From Acidobacteriota bacterium (GTDB lineage Bacteria; Acidobacteriota; Blastocatellia; Pyrinomonadales; Pyrinomonadaceae): 64,000 bases of DNA. Made by a program: the position numbers and the translations under genes. Where the stretch lies: contig QHXI01000079.1 in NCBI GenBank assembly GCA_003222895.1, positions 1 to 64,000 of the forward strand, written 5' to 3'. Numbering within the stretch: the first letter of the stretch is position 1; the number at the start of each line of letters is the position of its first letter. The notes under the pieces are model-generated. The model was not told the DNA's origin, searched no databases, and saw only the letters and a list, made by a program, of their open reading frames with translations. Below, one piece after another: positions 1-9,048 of the stretch.

Positions 1-2
1 TG

Positions 3-2249
3 TATGACAACACGATTGGCGATGGCCCATACAACGCCTGGGTCGATCCAATTCTTACCGACGAGTGGCAGTTGATCGGTTGGAAGAACGTTTCTGAAAT
101 GACGAAGTTCGGCATGCCTGGCGTCTTCGCGCACGGAACATTCGACACGTGGTCGCCGGGATATTTGATGTTCATCGCCGCCACACACAACGGCATCAGC
201 CGCCTCTACGAAACGTTCGGAAACGGCGGCGCGGACACGCTCGTGCGCACGTTGTCACCGGCCGAGTATGAACGCACCTGGTACAAACAGAATCCGCCGC
301 TGCCGCGCGCCAAATGGTCGCAGCGCAACAACAATAATTACGAGCAGACGGCGCTGCTGATCTCGCTCGACTATTTCAACAAGAACAGCAAGCTCTTTCT
401 TAAGAACTTCTATCTGAAATCAAAACGCTCGATCGAAAAGCCGAAGAACGAAGGCCCGGCAGCTTATGTATTTCCCGGCGACGATCCGCGGACGGGCAAT
501 CAAGCTGCGCTTTTGCGTGTCTTGCAAGCGCAAGGCTGTGAGATTCATCGCGCGACGGCGCCGTTCACCGTCACCGTGAAACGGAAATCAACGAGTCGTG
601 GCTCTGGATCGCGAGGTCCAGAACCGAGAGAGATGGTGACCTCAACACCGAATCCAGCAGCGACACCCTCTGACGCCGTGCCGCGCGCCAGAACGATTCC
701 TTCGCCTGAGTCGTCACCGGCAGTACCTATAAGACCGACCGATACCGAAGCGCGCACTTTCCCTGCGGGCAGCTATGTCCTCCGCATGGATCAGCCGTAC
801 AGCCGCATCGCCGACGCTCTGCTCGACTATCAGTACTGGAGCCCGCGCGATCCGCAGCAGAGTGTTTACGACGACACCGGTTGGACGTTCGGGGAAGCGG
901 CCAATGTCCAGGTCTTTCGCGTGACGGACACGAAGGTTCTAGAGGCGGCCATGAAACCCTTGAGCGGTGAAGTTCGTTCGCCGGGTGGCGTCAACGGAAC
1001 CGGATCGATTTACCTGGTGAACGCGAACGCCGACAACAACCTGATCACTTTGCGTTACCGATTGCGCAAAGCTTCGTTCGAGGCTGCTGAGGAACCGTTC
1101 GAAGCCGCCGGGAAGAAATTCAATCGCGGTTCTTTCATCATTCGCAATGCATCGACTGATGAAGTCAACAAAGCGTCATTGGATCTCGGCGCGCAGGCGT
1201 TCGCCGTCGCGACTGCGCCGACGGTAAAGAGACATTCAGTCAAAGCCGCACGCGTTGCGATCATGCATACCTGGCTAAACACGCAGGACGAAGGTTGGTG
1301 GCGGCTGGCGTTCGATCAGATGGGCGTGCCGTACGATTACATCAGCACGCAAGATGTCGCGAGGGAATCGGATCTGAATAAGAAATACGACGTGATCGTG
1401 TTCGGTCCGGGTGGCGGCAACGCCAACGCGGTGATTCAAGGACGCTCGATGTACGGCAACGCGATCCCCTGGAAGAAGACAGAGCTGACGCCGAACCTCG
1501 GTGGTTTTGCTTCGACCGATGATATGCGCCCAGGGCTTGGCTGGAGCGGACTGATGAACCTGCAAAACTTTGTGAAGAACGGCGGAGTCTTCATCGGTTC
1601 GGATGACTCAGCCGACTTTGCCGTCTCGACCGGATTCACGCCCGGCGTCTCTATTCAGCGGGCAACGCACCTGCGTGCGATCGGCGATCTGCTGAAAACT
1701 CGAATGATCGATGCAACTAGTCCGATCGCCTACGGATATGGCGAAACGCTTTCGGTTTACTGCTTCAATGGACCAATCTTCAACGTCAGTAACATCGCCG
1801 GCGGTGGCGGCGGAGGTCGCAGGGGCGGAGGCGTTGGAGGTCAGCGCGCAACCGGGCGCGGCACGGTCGACGACCCAGATGTCGTCCAAGGCCGGCCACC
1901 CGCGGAACTTCCCGAACCTCCACCGAACACGGAAGTTTGGGAAGCCGCGCCAATTAACGAAGAGCAGCGACGCAATCTTGTGGGTCTGATTCCGCCGGCG
2001 CAACGCCCGCGGGTGATTCTGCGTTGGGGCAATGCGGGAGAGCTTTTGGTTTCAGGTTTGCTCGATGGGGGAGACGAAATTGCGCAACACGCGGCGGTGA
2101 TCGATTCGCCGCTCGATCGCGGTCACGTGATTCTCTTCTCGATGAATCCATTTTGGCGCGGGCAGACTTCGGGAAGCTACTCGCTGGTTTTTAATACGAT
2201 TCTGAATTTCGATAATTTGAATGCGGGAAGAAAACTGGACGAGAAGTAA
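3..2249 (+). CDS. M14-type zinc carboxypeptidase, C-terminal part (5' cut by window edge)
   Basis: The frame is open from the first bases of the window, so the gene starts upstream and roughly the last 750 codons are present. The first ~130 residues fit the end of an M14 zinc carboxypeptidase domain: HNGISRLYETFGNG carries a Glu where M14 enzymes have their catalytic base. The zinc ligands would lie outside the window. A later segment (about 1250-1700) with AIMHTW and DVIVFGPGGG resembles a class I glutamine-amidotransferase fold, seen at the end of other long acidobacterial M14 proteins. A Gly/Arg-rich linker lies at about 1800-1860. The likely role is an extracytoplasmic peptidase; the signal peptide cannot be seen here. 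The family call is fairly sure and the substrate is unknown. Confidence 0.75.
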   Translation, partial: YDNTIGDGPYNAWVDPILTDEWQLIGWKNVSEMTKFGMPGVFAHGTFDTWSPGYLMFIAATHNGISRLYETFGNGGADTLVRTLSPAEYERTWYKQNPPLPRAKWSQRNNNNYEQTALLISLDYFNKNSKLFLKNFYLKSKRSIEKPKNEGPAAYVFPGDDPRTGNQAALLRVLQAQGCEIHRATAPFTVTVKRKSTSRGSGSRGPEPREMVTSTPNPAATPSDAVPRARTIPSPESSPAVPIRPTDTEARTFPAGSYVLRMDQPYSRIADALLDYQYWSPRDPQQSVYDDTGWTFGEAANVQVFRVTDTKVLEAAMKPLSGEVRSPGGVNGTGSIYLVNANADNNLITLRYRLRKASFEAAEEPFEAAGKKFNRGSFIIRNASTDEVNKASLDLGAQAFAVATAPTVKRHSVKAARVAIMHTWLNTQDEGWWRLAFDQMGVPYDYISTQDVARESDLNKKYDVIVFGPGGGNANAVIQGRSMYGNAIPWKKTELTPNLGGFASTDDMRPGLGWSGLMNLQNFVKNGGVFIGSDDSADFAVSTGFTPGVSIQRATHLRAIGDLLKTRMIDATSPIAYGYGETLSVYCFNGPIFNVSNIAGGGGGGRRGGGVGGQRATGRGTVDDPDVVQGRPPAELPEPPPNTEVWEAAPINEEQRRNLVGLIPPAQRPRVILRWGNAGELLVSGLLDGGDEIAQHAAVIDSPLDRGHVILFSMNPFWRGQTSGSYSLVFNTILNFDNLNAGRKLDEK

Positions 2250-2343
2250 CCGGTGACATAGAAGAAGCAAGTCCAGCAAACAAAGCGCGTCACTCTTGTT
2301 ATTCCCTGCGGAGTGCTCAGGGCCGGCGTCGCTTGTGGTTAGG

Positions 2344-3078
2344 TTATCGCTTGCAAATCTCAATCAGTTTTCTACTGATTGTTATCAGGTCGCCTTGATA
2401 TTGTCTTCCTTGTTGAAGGGCAAGCTTGAGCTGGTCGTTTACTTCCGAAACTGATTTTTGATTTCGCTGTAGCTCATGAGCCTTATCTAATACTCCCTGA
2501 CGGTCACCATCGATATTGAGGGCGAGTTCTTCCATCGCTCTCTTAGACAGAGCCGCTGGTGGATTGGTCTTCCGCTTGACGACAAACTCGTAAAAATCGT
2601 CAATTGCCTTGACATCCTCAGGCGACAAACTCTCTTCAATATAAGCGTGGCTAAAGCCGACGTGTGACATTTCCAAACTCTTCAATTGCGGAGCGAGACT
2701 TTGGATACTTTGGTTAAGCCGGGTCTGGAGGTCCGCAGCTTGTTGGGATGTTCGTTCCAGGTTCTCAGAATTCTGGGTTAGCTCCCGGTAGTATTGATCC
2801 AACGGGGCGCCTGATGGAGCGACGGGGTTATCTGCGTTCGATGCTGTCTTCCCCTGGCGTGACTCTTGTCGTACGTTATTCAACTGCCTCTCGAGCGCCT
2901 GCGCTTTTTGCTGATACTGAGCAGCCGCGTGAGCAATATAAAAAAAGAGTCCCAAAGCAAGAACAATTGGCATCGAGACAGCGAATCTTGCCGTACGACG
3001 GGCAACTTCCTGCTTTTCCTTGACTTCGCAAAAAAGAGAACTCAATTCGCTTTCCAGACTGTCCTTAATTTCTGACAT
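2344..3078 (-). CDS. Membrane-anchored coiled-coil protein, unknown function
   Basis: About 244 residues. One hydrophobic segment (FAVSMPIVLALGLFFYIAHA) follows a ~35-residue N-terminal region, then a long Gln/Glu/Leu-rich stretch with heptad character predicts coiled coil. I recognise no family. I place the start at the ATG at 3078: a clear AAGGAG lies 11 bases upstream, and this ATG sits just after the stop of the upstream gene. A GTG at 3090 would overlap the ribosome-binding site. The gene probably forms a two-gene operon with 3084-3503, another small membrane protein, so the two products may act together at the inner membrane. Confidence 0.6.
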   Translation of the reverse strand: MSEIKDSLESELSSLFCEVKEKQEVARRTARFAVSMPIVLALGLFFYIAHAAAQYQQKAQALERQLNNVRQESRQGKTASNADNPVAPSGAPLDQYYRELTQNSENLERTSQQAADLQTRLNQSIQSLAPQLKSLEMSHVGFSHAYIEESLSPEDVKAIDDFYEFVVKRKTNPPAALSKRAMEELALNIDGDRQGVLDKAHELQRNQKSVSEVNDQLKLALQQGRQYQGDLITISRKLIEICKR

Positions 3079-3083
3079 TTTAC

Positions 3084-3503
3084 TCAGCACTCCTTATGCA
3101 TTTCGGCGATTATGTTCTGTATTTGTTCGCGGATGCCTTTTATGCGTGACCGGTTTTTTTGCTCGTTCTTTGCCCGCTGTATGATGCCGAGCAGTTTTTC
3201 ATATGTAATGATCTTTCCTTCTCGCCTGGTGATTTCCTTTGCGGGGTACGCCATTGCGGTTGTCGTCACGAGTCCAACACCGATAGGTGCGTACACTTGA
3301 ATCAAGGTAATCCCGGACGTTTCTCCGTACAGCTTCTTGAAGATTAGCCACCAAATCGGCGACACGAGAATGAGAACTAACCCGATCACCAGAAGCAGTA
3401 GTCGTTGCTGTCGATACTTTCGCAAGCCACTCCTCTGCACGGTCAAGAGCGCCTCGATATAGACCCTCGAATCCTCAAGGACGTTTTCATTCTCTGAAGA
3501 CAT
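3084..3503 (-). CDS. Small membrane protein with two transmembrane segments, unknown function
   Basis: 139 residues. The N-terminal ~30 residues are soluble. Two hydrophobic segments follow (LLLLVIGLVLILVSPIWWLI and a second around TLIQVYAPIGVGLVTTT), and a basic, probably cytosolic helical tail (about residues 90-139) rich in Lys, Arg and Gln completes the protein. No family recognised. Its stop lies five bases before the start of the downstream coiled-coil membrane protein, so the two are almost certainly co-transcribed. The gene is divergent from the metalloprotease at 3661, whose promoter must lie in the ~157 bases between them. Confidence 0.55.
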   Translation of the reverse strand: MSSENENVLEDSRVYIEALLTVQRSGLRKYRQQRLLLLVIGLVLILVSPIWWLIFKKLYGETSGITLIQVYAPIGVGLVTTTAMAYPAKEITRREGKIITYEKLLGIIQRAKNEQKNRSRIKGIREQIQNIIAEMHKEC

Positions 3504-3660
3504 GGTTAGCGGAAGGTTAGTGCAACCATCGTCGCAGGCTCTAAGATTTTGCCCATTAGATTTTCCCTTTGACTTGCGAGGTGCGCGAATGATAGTAGAA
3601 CCTTACATCGCGGTCAACGAAATTTTGTCAACCAAGAAGATTCTTCGGAGGAAACTAGGC

Positions 3661-6153
3661 ATGAAACGTGCTGTTTGTCTGGTCGCAGGTCTTTTTCTGT
3701 TTTGCGCGATCGCGGTCGCTCAACCACGCTCGGCATCAGAAACGAAAACGCCCACCATCAACGAAAAAATCTCCGGCATGCAGAAGTTCCCCGGCTACTT
3801 CCCTTTCTATTGGGATGCAAAGGCGGGAAAGATTTGGTTGGAGATCGACAAGTGGAATTCTGAGTTTCTGTACGTCGAATCTTTGCCCGCCGGCATTGGA
3901 TCGAACGACATTGGATTGGATCGTGGACAGCTCGGCCAAAGCTACATCGTGCGTTTCGAACGCATCGGTCCAAAGATTCTGCTGATCGCTTCGAACCAGG
4001 CCTATCGCGCGAACAGCGACAATGCCGACGAACGGCGCGCGGTAAAAGATGCGTTCGCCGAATCAACGCTGTGGGGATTTGAAGTTGGCGCCGAAGATGG
4101 CAATCGCGCCCTGGTCGATGCGACCAATTTTTATCTGCGCGACGTGCACGGAGTCCCCGGCACGCTGCAACGAAATCAACAGGGACAGTTCCGAATCGAC
4201 GGATCGCGCTGTGCTTTCCATCTCGCCAACACGAAAAATTTTCCGAAGAACACGGAAGTCGAAACGACTTTGACGTTCACAACCGAAGGTGAAGCCGGGC
4301 CGCTGGTGCGATCGGTAACGCCTAACGCTCAGGCCGTCACAGTCCGCGAGCACATTTCGTTTGTCGAATTGCCTCCCCCGGGATTCAAGCCGCGCGAAAA
4401 CGATCCACGCGCCGGTTACTCTGGAATTCAGTACATGGATTTCGCTATGCCCATAAGCGATCCGATCGTCAAGCGCTACATCAGCCATCATCGCTTGCAG
4501 AAGAAAGATCCATCCGCGGCGATGAGCGACCCGGTTGAGCCGATCGTCTACTACGTCGATCGGGGCGCACCTGAGCCGGTGCGTTCAGCCTTGATCGAAG
4601 GCGCGAGCTGGTGGAACCAGGCGTTCGAAGCCGCCGGTTACCGAAATGCGTTTCGGGTTGAAGTCATGCCGCCCGATGCCGATCCGATGGACGTTCGCTA
4701 CAACGTGATTCAATGGGTGCATCGCTCGACGCGCGGCTGGTCGTATGGTTCATCGCTCGACGATCCCCGCACCGGAGAAATCATTCAAGGTCGGGTATCG
4801 CTCGGCTCTCTTCGTGACCGTCAGGATTTTTTGATCGCGCAAGGTTTGCTCGCGCCGTACGGCAAAGACCGTGGCGTAGTCGAAAAGATCATGCAGCAGG
4901 TTGTGCTCGCTCGTTTGCGCCAACTCGCCGCGCATGAAGTCGGCCACACGCTCGGATTGCAACACAACTTCGCCGCCAGCACGACGAATCGCGCATCGGT
5001 CATGGATTATCCGGCGCCGTTAGTGAAACTCGGCGCGGATGGCTTGCCCGATCTCTCGGACGCTTACGCAAAAGGCATCGGCGAATGGGACAAGGTTGTG
5101 ATCGCTTACGGCTATCAGGATTTTCCCGCCGGTACGAACGAGCAAGCCGCGCTCGACAAAATTCTCAGCGATGCGTTCGCGCGCGGGTTGCGTTACCTCA
5201 CGGATCAGGATGCGCGGCCCGCGAGCGCCTCGAGTTCGTACACGCATCTTTGGGACAACGGCGCGAGCGTGATAGACGGTCTCGCTAATGTAATGAAAGT
5301 TCGCGCGGCGGCCCTCCAACGCTTTGGCGAGAACAATATTCGCGAAGGCGCGCCCATGGCCACGCTCGAAGATGTGCTGGTGCCGCTTTATATGTATCAC
5401 CGCTATCAGGTCGAAGCTGTCGCCAAACTGGTTGGTGGCGAGGACTACACCTTCAGCTTGCGCGGCAAGGGCGACAAGAATCCGCAGATCATTGCGCCTG
5501 AGGAACAAAGGCGCGCACTCGCGACCGTGCTCGACACTTTGAAGCCTGAGAATCTGGCGCTGCCCGAATCGCTTCTGCGTTTGATCCCGCCGCGGCCGCC
5601 AGGCTATTCACGCACGCGCGAAGACTTTCGCATCCGCACCTTTCCGACGTTCGACGGCTTAGCGCCGGCCGAAGCTTTCGCCAATCACGTTTCAGATTTT
5701 CTTTTGAATCAGGAACGCGCCGCGCGCCTCGTCGAATTTCACGCGCGCGATCCGCGGAATCCGAGTCTCGAGGAGGTCCTGGACAAGATCATCGATTCAA
5801 CTTTGAAAGCGCGAGTCGGTACAGGCTACAACGCCGAGATTCAGCGCGTAGTAGGTATGGTTGTGCTCAACGATCTGATGGCGTTGGCTTCGGGCGAACG
5901 CGCCTCGAATCAGGTGCGTGCCCTTGCGGAGTACAGACTGAATAATCTGATGACCTGGTTGGCGAGCCGGATGGACCTGGCGCGCGATGAAGACCAGGTT
6001 GCGTTTATGATTTACGCGGCCAATCAAATCAAACGCTTCGAGGACGATCCGAAGAAGATGAACCTCACCAAACCAAACGATCCGCCCGACGGCCAACCGA
6101 TTGGCACGGATTGGTGGACGCTTGCGGACCGCGATTGGTGCGATTGGCGGTAA
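3661..6153 (+). CDS. Secreted zinc-dependent metalloprotease (DUF5117/DUF4953 type)
   Basis: 830 residues. The start at 3661 is chosen because GGAGGA lies at 3647-3652 and a classic signal peptide follows (MKRAVCLVAGLFLFCAIAVA, then Gln-Pro). The N-terminal half has the DUF5117 look (KFPGYFPFYWDAKAGKIWLEI). The catalytic motif HEVGHTLGLQHNF starts at His425 and matches the metzincin-like HExxHxxGxxHN signature, giving three His ligands and a catalytic Glu. The C-terminal third corresponds to DUF4953. Proteins of this family are large exported peptidases common in Acidobacteriota and Bacteroidota; the natural substrate is unknown. The gene stands alone, with a small-protein pair downstream. 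Confidence 0.88.
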   Translation: MKRAVCLVAGLFLFCAIAVAQPRSASETKTPTINEKISGMQKFPGYFPFYWDAKAGKIWLEIDKWNSEFLYVESLPAGIGSNDIGLDRGQLGQSYIVRFERIGPKILLIASNQAYRANSDNADERRAVKDAFAESTLWGFEVGAEDGNRALVDATNFYLRDVHGVPGTLQRNQQGQFRIDGSRCAFHLANTKNFPKNTEVETTLTFTTEGEAGPLVRSVTPNAQAVTVREHISFVELPPPGFKPRENDPRAGYSGIQYMDFAMPISDPIVKRYISHHRLQKKDPSAAMSDPVEPIVYYVDRGAPEPVRSALIEGASWWNQAFEAAGYRNAFRVEVMPPDADPMDVRYNVIQWVHRSTRGWSYGSSLDDPRTGEIIQGRVSLGSLRDRQDFLIAQGLLAPYGKDRGVVEKIMQQVVLARLRQLAAHEVGHTLGLQHNFAASTTNRASVMDYPAPLVKLGADGLPDLSDAYAKGIGEWDKVVIAYGYQDFPAGTNEQAALDKILSDAFARGLRYLTDQDARPASASSSYTHLWDNGASVIDGLANVMKVRAAALQRFGENNIREGAPMATLEDVLVPLYMYHRYQVEAVAKLVGGEDYTFSLRGKGDKNPQIIAPEEQRRALATVLDTLKPENLALPESLLRLIPPRPPGYSRTREDFRIRTFPTFDGLAPAEAFANHVSDFLLNQERAARLVEFHARDPRNPSLEEVLDKIIDSTLKARVGTGYNAEIQRVVGMVVLNDLMALASGERASNQVRALAEYRLNNLMTWLASRMDLARDEDQVAFMIYAANQIKRFEDDPKKMNLTKPNDPPDGQPIGTDWWTLADRDWCDWR

Positions 6154-6225
6154 GTCTGCTCTGTGTTCGAATTACAGGTTGTATGAATTAATGGCTGCAT
6201 GCTAGCATCACGTTGGAGGAAGGCT

Positions 6226-6438
6226 ATGAAGGGTAAAATCTCAGAGAATCTTGAAAACATCCTAAGGGATGAACAAGGCAGAAGATTACTTCGTCGCTCT
6301 CTCATGACAGGGAAAGATGGTGAAATAACTGTCGGCACTGTCAAGTACAAGGTTTCTACCAAGAATATAAGATCTAGTTCAAGCGGAAAGTTTGTTAACT
6401 CGAAAAGACTAGGTTCCTCAAGCCGAGCCGCCGGCTAA
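6226..6438 (+). CDS. Small basic protein, unknown function
   Basis: 70 residues starting at 6226, where a GGAGGAAGG sequence lies just upstream; an in-frame ATG at 6199 lacks such a site. The protein is rich in Lys, Arg and Ser, has no membrane segment, and ends in a Ser/Arg-rich tail. No family recognised. It ends nine bases before the membrane protein at 6448, which suggests a two-gene unit. It may be an accessory of that membrane protein, but this is only inferred from spacing. Confidence 0.55.
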   Translation: MKGKISENLENILRDEQGRRLLRRSLMTGKDGEITVGTVKYKVSTKNIRSSSSGKFVNSKRLGSSSRAAG

Positions 6439-6447
6439 TCCAACCAT

Positions 6448-7278
6448 ATGGAATTCGCGGTCTCCGCTATATTCCTTCTAATTCTATTACTGCCTGGCTT
6501 CATCCTTCAGACAGCATACACAAAAGGCTTTTGGCGTTGGAATAGTCCGACCTCGGCACGTTCGCTAACAGAGCAAGTACCGGCGGGGATAGTGCTAGCC
6601 AGCATCTTGCATGCTCTATGGGCAAGCGCGGCGGCCGTCGTGGGTTATCCGGTCGATCTCCGTGCGGTGGTCATGTTATTAACGGGAGCTTACGGTCACG
6701 AAGAAGTACATTTCGAGTCGGCTTTGAGTGCACTCACCAATAGTCCGTACAAGATCTTCTTTTATTTTGCGACTCTCTGTTCGTTTGCTGCCGGTATCGG
6801 CTATGTTTCTCACTTCGCCGTAAGGCAATTAGGTCTAGACCGATCTACTCGAATTCTCCGCTTCAACAACCAGTGGTTTTATTTGTTGAGCGGAGAAATC
6901 ATTCAATTCAAAGGCTCACCACACGTCGATCAAGAGGTGGATGGAGTTCTTCTAACGACAATTGTGCATCATTCGGATGGCGACTATCTATATCGAGGAG
7001 TTGTAGCCGACTTCTTTTTCGATGGGGAAGGATCTCTCGATCGAGTTCTTTTGACGTTGGCCGCCCGCCGCAAATTGTCTCACGATCGTAAGGAGGAGGA
7101 GGAAGCCGGTTCTCCGGAATCGGAGGCAAGGTATTACGAGATCGAGGGCGATTATTTCGTGCTCAAATACTCGGAAATGTCTACGGTCAATGTCGACTAC
7201 ATATTTGTGATTCGCGAACCTGAAGAAGACATCAAAGTTGCCGATCCCACAGCTCAGTCGACTGTTGACTCAAAATAA
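6448..7278 (+). CDS. Membrane protein, possibly DUF6338-like
   Basis: 276 residues. Hydrophobic segments lie at the N-terminus (SAIFLLILLLPGFILQTAYT), around residues 45-70 and around 105-125. A ~150-residue soluble C-terminal domain with beta-rich character follows and contains a very acidic stretch (KEEEEAGSPESE). The layout of an LLPGF N-terminal helix, three membrane segments and a cytosolic domain recalls the DUF6338 family, but I cannot confirm it. The stop codon directly abuts the tyrS ATG, so tyrS may be translated partly by coupling. Confidence 0.6.
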   Translation: MEFAVSAIFLLILLLPGFILQTAYTKGFWRWNSPTSARSLTEQVPAGIVLASILHALWASAAAVVGYPVDLRAVVMLLTGAYGHEEVHFESALSALTNSPYKIFFYFATLCSFAAGIGYVSHFAVRQLGLDRSTRILRFNNQWFYLLSGEIIQFKGSPHVDQEVDGVLLTTIVHHSDGDYLYRGVVADFFFDGEGSLDRVLLTLAARRKLSHDRKEEEEAGSPESEARYYEIEGDYFVLKYSEMSTVNVDYIFVIREPEEDIKVADPTAQSTVDSK

Positions 7279-8556
7279 ATGAACCTAGTCGACGAATTCA
7301 AGTGGCGTGACATGCTCTACGAAGCGACGCCCGATCTGCGCGCAGTCCTCGCTAAAGAAAAGGTCACAGCCTACATCGGTTTCGATCCGTCGGCGCCGAG
7401 CCTGCACGTCGGTTCGCTTTTGCCGATTATGGGTCTCGCGCGTTTGCAGCGCTTTGGTCACACGCCGATTGCGATCGCCGGCGGCGGCACAGGTTTGATT
7501 GGCGATCCGAGCGGGAAAACTAAAGAGCGGCAGCTTCTATCAAATGAGCAGGTCGAGGAAAACCTGGTTGGAATTAAGGAGCAGTTGAGTCATTTCCTCG
7601 ATTTCAACGCGAAAGAAAATCCCGCGAGCATCGTGAATAACGCCGATTGGCTTGGACCAATCACGATGATGGAATTTCTGCGCGACGTCGGAAAGCATTT
7701 CACCGTCAACAGTCTGCTCGGCAAGGAAGCCATCAGCCGCCGGCTCGAGTCTGACGAAGGAATCTCCTTCACGGAATTCAGTTACCCGCTGCTGCAAGCC
7801 TACGACTATCTCGTGCTCCATGACCGTTTTGGCTGTAGCCTACAATTAGGCGGGAGCGATCAATGGGGCAACATTCTCGCTGGTATTGATCTGATTCGTC
7901 GCCTGCGTGGCGCGCGGGCGCACGGACTCGTGTTTCCGCTTGTCACCACTTCCGCCGGTGTGAAGTTCGGCAAGACTGAAGCAGGCACAGTGTGGCTCGA
8001 CGCGAAACTAACTTCACCATATCGCTTCTACCAATTCTGGCTGAATACCGACGATCGCGATGTAGTTACGTATCTGAAGTTCTTCACGTGGTTGTCGAAA
8101 GAAGAAGTCGATGAATTGGCGCAAAGCGTGAAGAGCGCACCCGAGAAACGCGAAGCGCAGCGGCGACTGGCGCGCGAAGTCACGGCAATGCTTCACGGTG
8201 AAACAGAATTGGAAAAGTCCGAGCGCGCGTCAGAAGTTTTGTTCGGCAAGGAAATCAGCGGGCTTAGCGTTTCTGAGATTCTCGAGATCTTTGCCGACGT
8301 GCCTTCTACTGAATTAGACAAATCGAAATTGAGTAGCGATGGCTTCACACTCGGCGATGCGCTGGTACTTTCGGGACTTGCGCCGTCTAAAGGTGAAGCG
8401 AAGCGCCTGGTGCAAGGCGGCGGCGTGGCGATGAACAACGTGCGGGCGGACGATGCTCGCAAATCGATCTCTTCTTCAGATTTTATCGACGGTGAGGTGC
8501 TCGTGTTGCGCAAAGGGGCGAAGCATTATCACTTGATCAGGATTACGAGAGATTAG
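7279..8556 (+). CDS. tyrS: Tyrosyl-tRNA synthetase
   Basis: 425 residues, normal for bacterial TyrRS. It charges tRNA-Tyr in the cytosol. The class I signature is present as HVGS at residue 43 (the HIGH-motif equivalent, in the context PSLHVGSLLP), followed by the Gly-rich GGGTGLIGDPSGK loop. The KMSKS loop appears as KFGKT at residue 229, the variant typical of the TyrRS 1 group. The last ~70 residues form an S4 RNA-binding domain. The ATG follows the upstream stop with no gap. A short perfect hairpin overlaps the 3' end (8556-8570) but lacks a T-run. Confidence 0.97.
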   Translation: MNLVDEFKWRDMLYEATPDLRAVLAKEKVTAYIGFDPSAPSLHVGSLLPIMGLARLQRFGHTPIAIAGGGTGLIGDPSGKTKERQLLSNEQVEENLVGIKEQLSHFLDFNAKENPASIVNNADWLGPITMMEFLRDVGKHFTVNSLLGKEAISRRLESDEGISFTEFSYPLLQAYDYLVLHDRFGCSLQLGGSDQWGNILAGIDLIRRLRGARAHGLVFPLVTTSAGVKFGKTEAGTVWLDAKLTSPYRFYQFWLNTDDRDVVTYLKFFTWLSKEEVDELAQSVKSAPEKREAQRRLAREVTAMLHGETELEKSERASEVLFGKEISGLSVSEILEIFADVPSTELDKSKLSSDGFTLGDALVLSGLAPSKGEAKRLVQGGGVAMNNVRADDARKSISSSDFIDGEVLVLRKGAKHYHLIRITRD

Positions 8557-8613
8557 TCCGCGAAGCGGACGAAACGCGTTCCCGCTCCCTTACCGTCGAA
8601 CAACTTCCGACAG

Positions 8614-9003
8614 TCAAAACATTCCATTCTCGTTCGGTGAGTCTTGCGGACCTTGCATGCCGATGTCCCACATCTCACCAATGCGACGGTCGTCAAAATG
8701 GAAGATGTGAACCACCGCGATTTCCGGCGCCTCTGCTGAGTGTATAACTCGAGAATGAACCGCCACCAGATCGCCTTCCTCGAAAACGTGTTTCACCTCA
8801 AGCGTCGTGTCGGGAAACTTTTGGTGGGCTTCCATCATGCCGGCCTTTAGAGACTTGGCATCACCGCGGAAATGGGGATTGTGGTGCCGAAAGTTTCTGC
8901 TGATGTACTTTTCGAAAGCCTCACTTACTTTTCCGGAAGCGGCGAGTTTCAGAAATGCTAGTGCTGTCTCTTTCTTGTCGAATGCCCTCGTTGGTGGTTG
9001 CAT
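8614..9003 (-). CDS. SnoaL-like / NTF2-fold protein
   Basis: 129 residues with the pattern of SnoaL-like polyketide-cyclase-fold proteins: an N-terminal helix pair, FRHHNPHFRGD, then beta strands (DLVAVHSRVIH, VVHIFHFDDRRIGEMWD). Members are small cone-shaped dimers with diverse or unknown ligands, so the activity here cannot be named. A strong GGGAGGAG lies immediately upstream; the ATG at 9003 is preferred over the GTG at 9006. It lies between tyrS and glyQS, pointing the same way as glyQS, with about 45 bases between them, so it could be the second gene of a glyQS transcript. Confidence 0.75.
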   Translation of the reverse strand: MQPPTRAFDKKETALAFLKLAASGKVSEAFEKYISRNFRHHNPHFRGDAKSLKAGMMEAHQKFPDTTLEVKHVFEEGDLVAVHSRVIHSAEAPEIAVVHIFHFDDRRIGEMWDIGMQGPQDSPNENGMF

Positions 9004-9048
9004 CACTCCTCCCTGGTGACGGTTATCACGCCTTTCCTTACGGTCGGG

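Noticed and set aside
1275-2363. Minus-strand ORFs of 60-131 residues opposite the M14 gene
   Set aside because: Shadow frames of a GC-rich coding region; no start signals and no recognisable domains. The same applies to most opposite-strand ORFs across the window.
8556-8570. Terminator after tyrS
   Set aside because: A perfect 6-bp hairpin exists but it begins on the last base of the stop codon and is followed by GAAACGCG, with no T-run.
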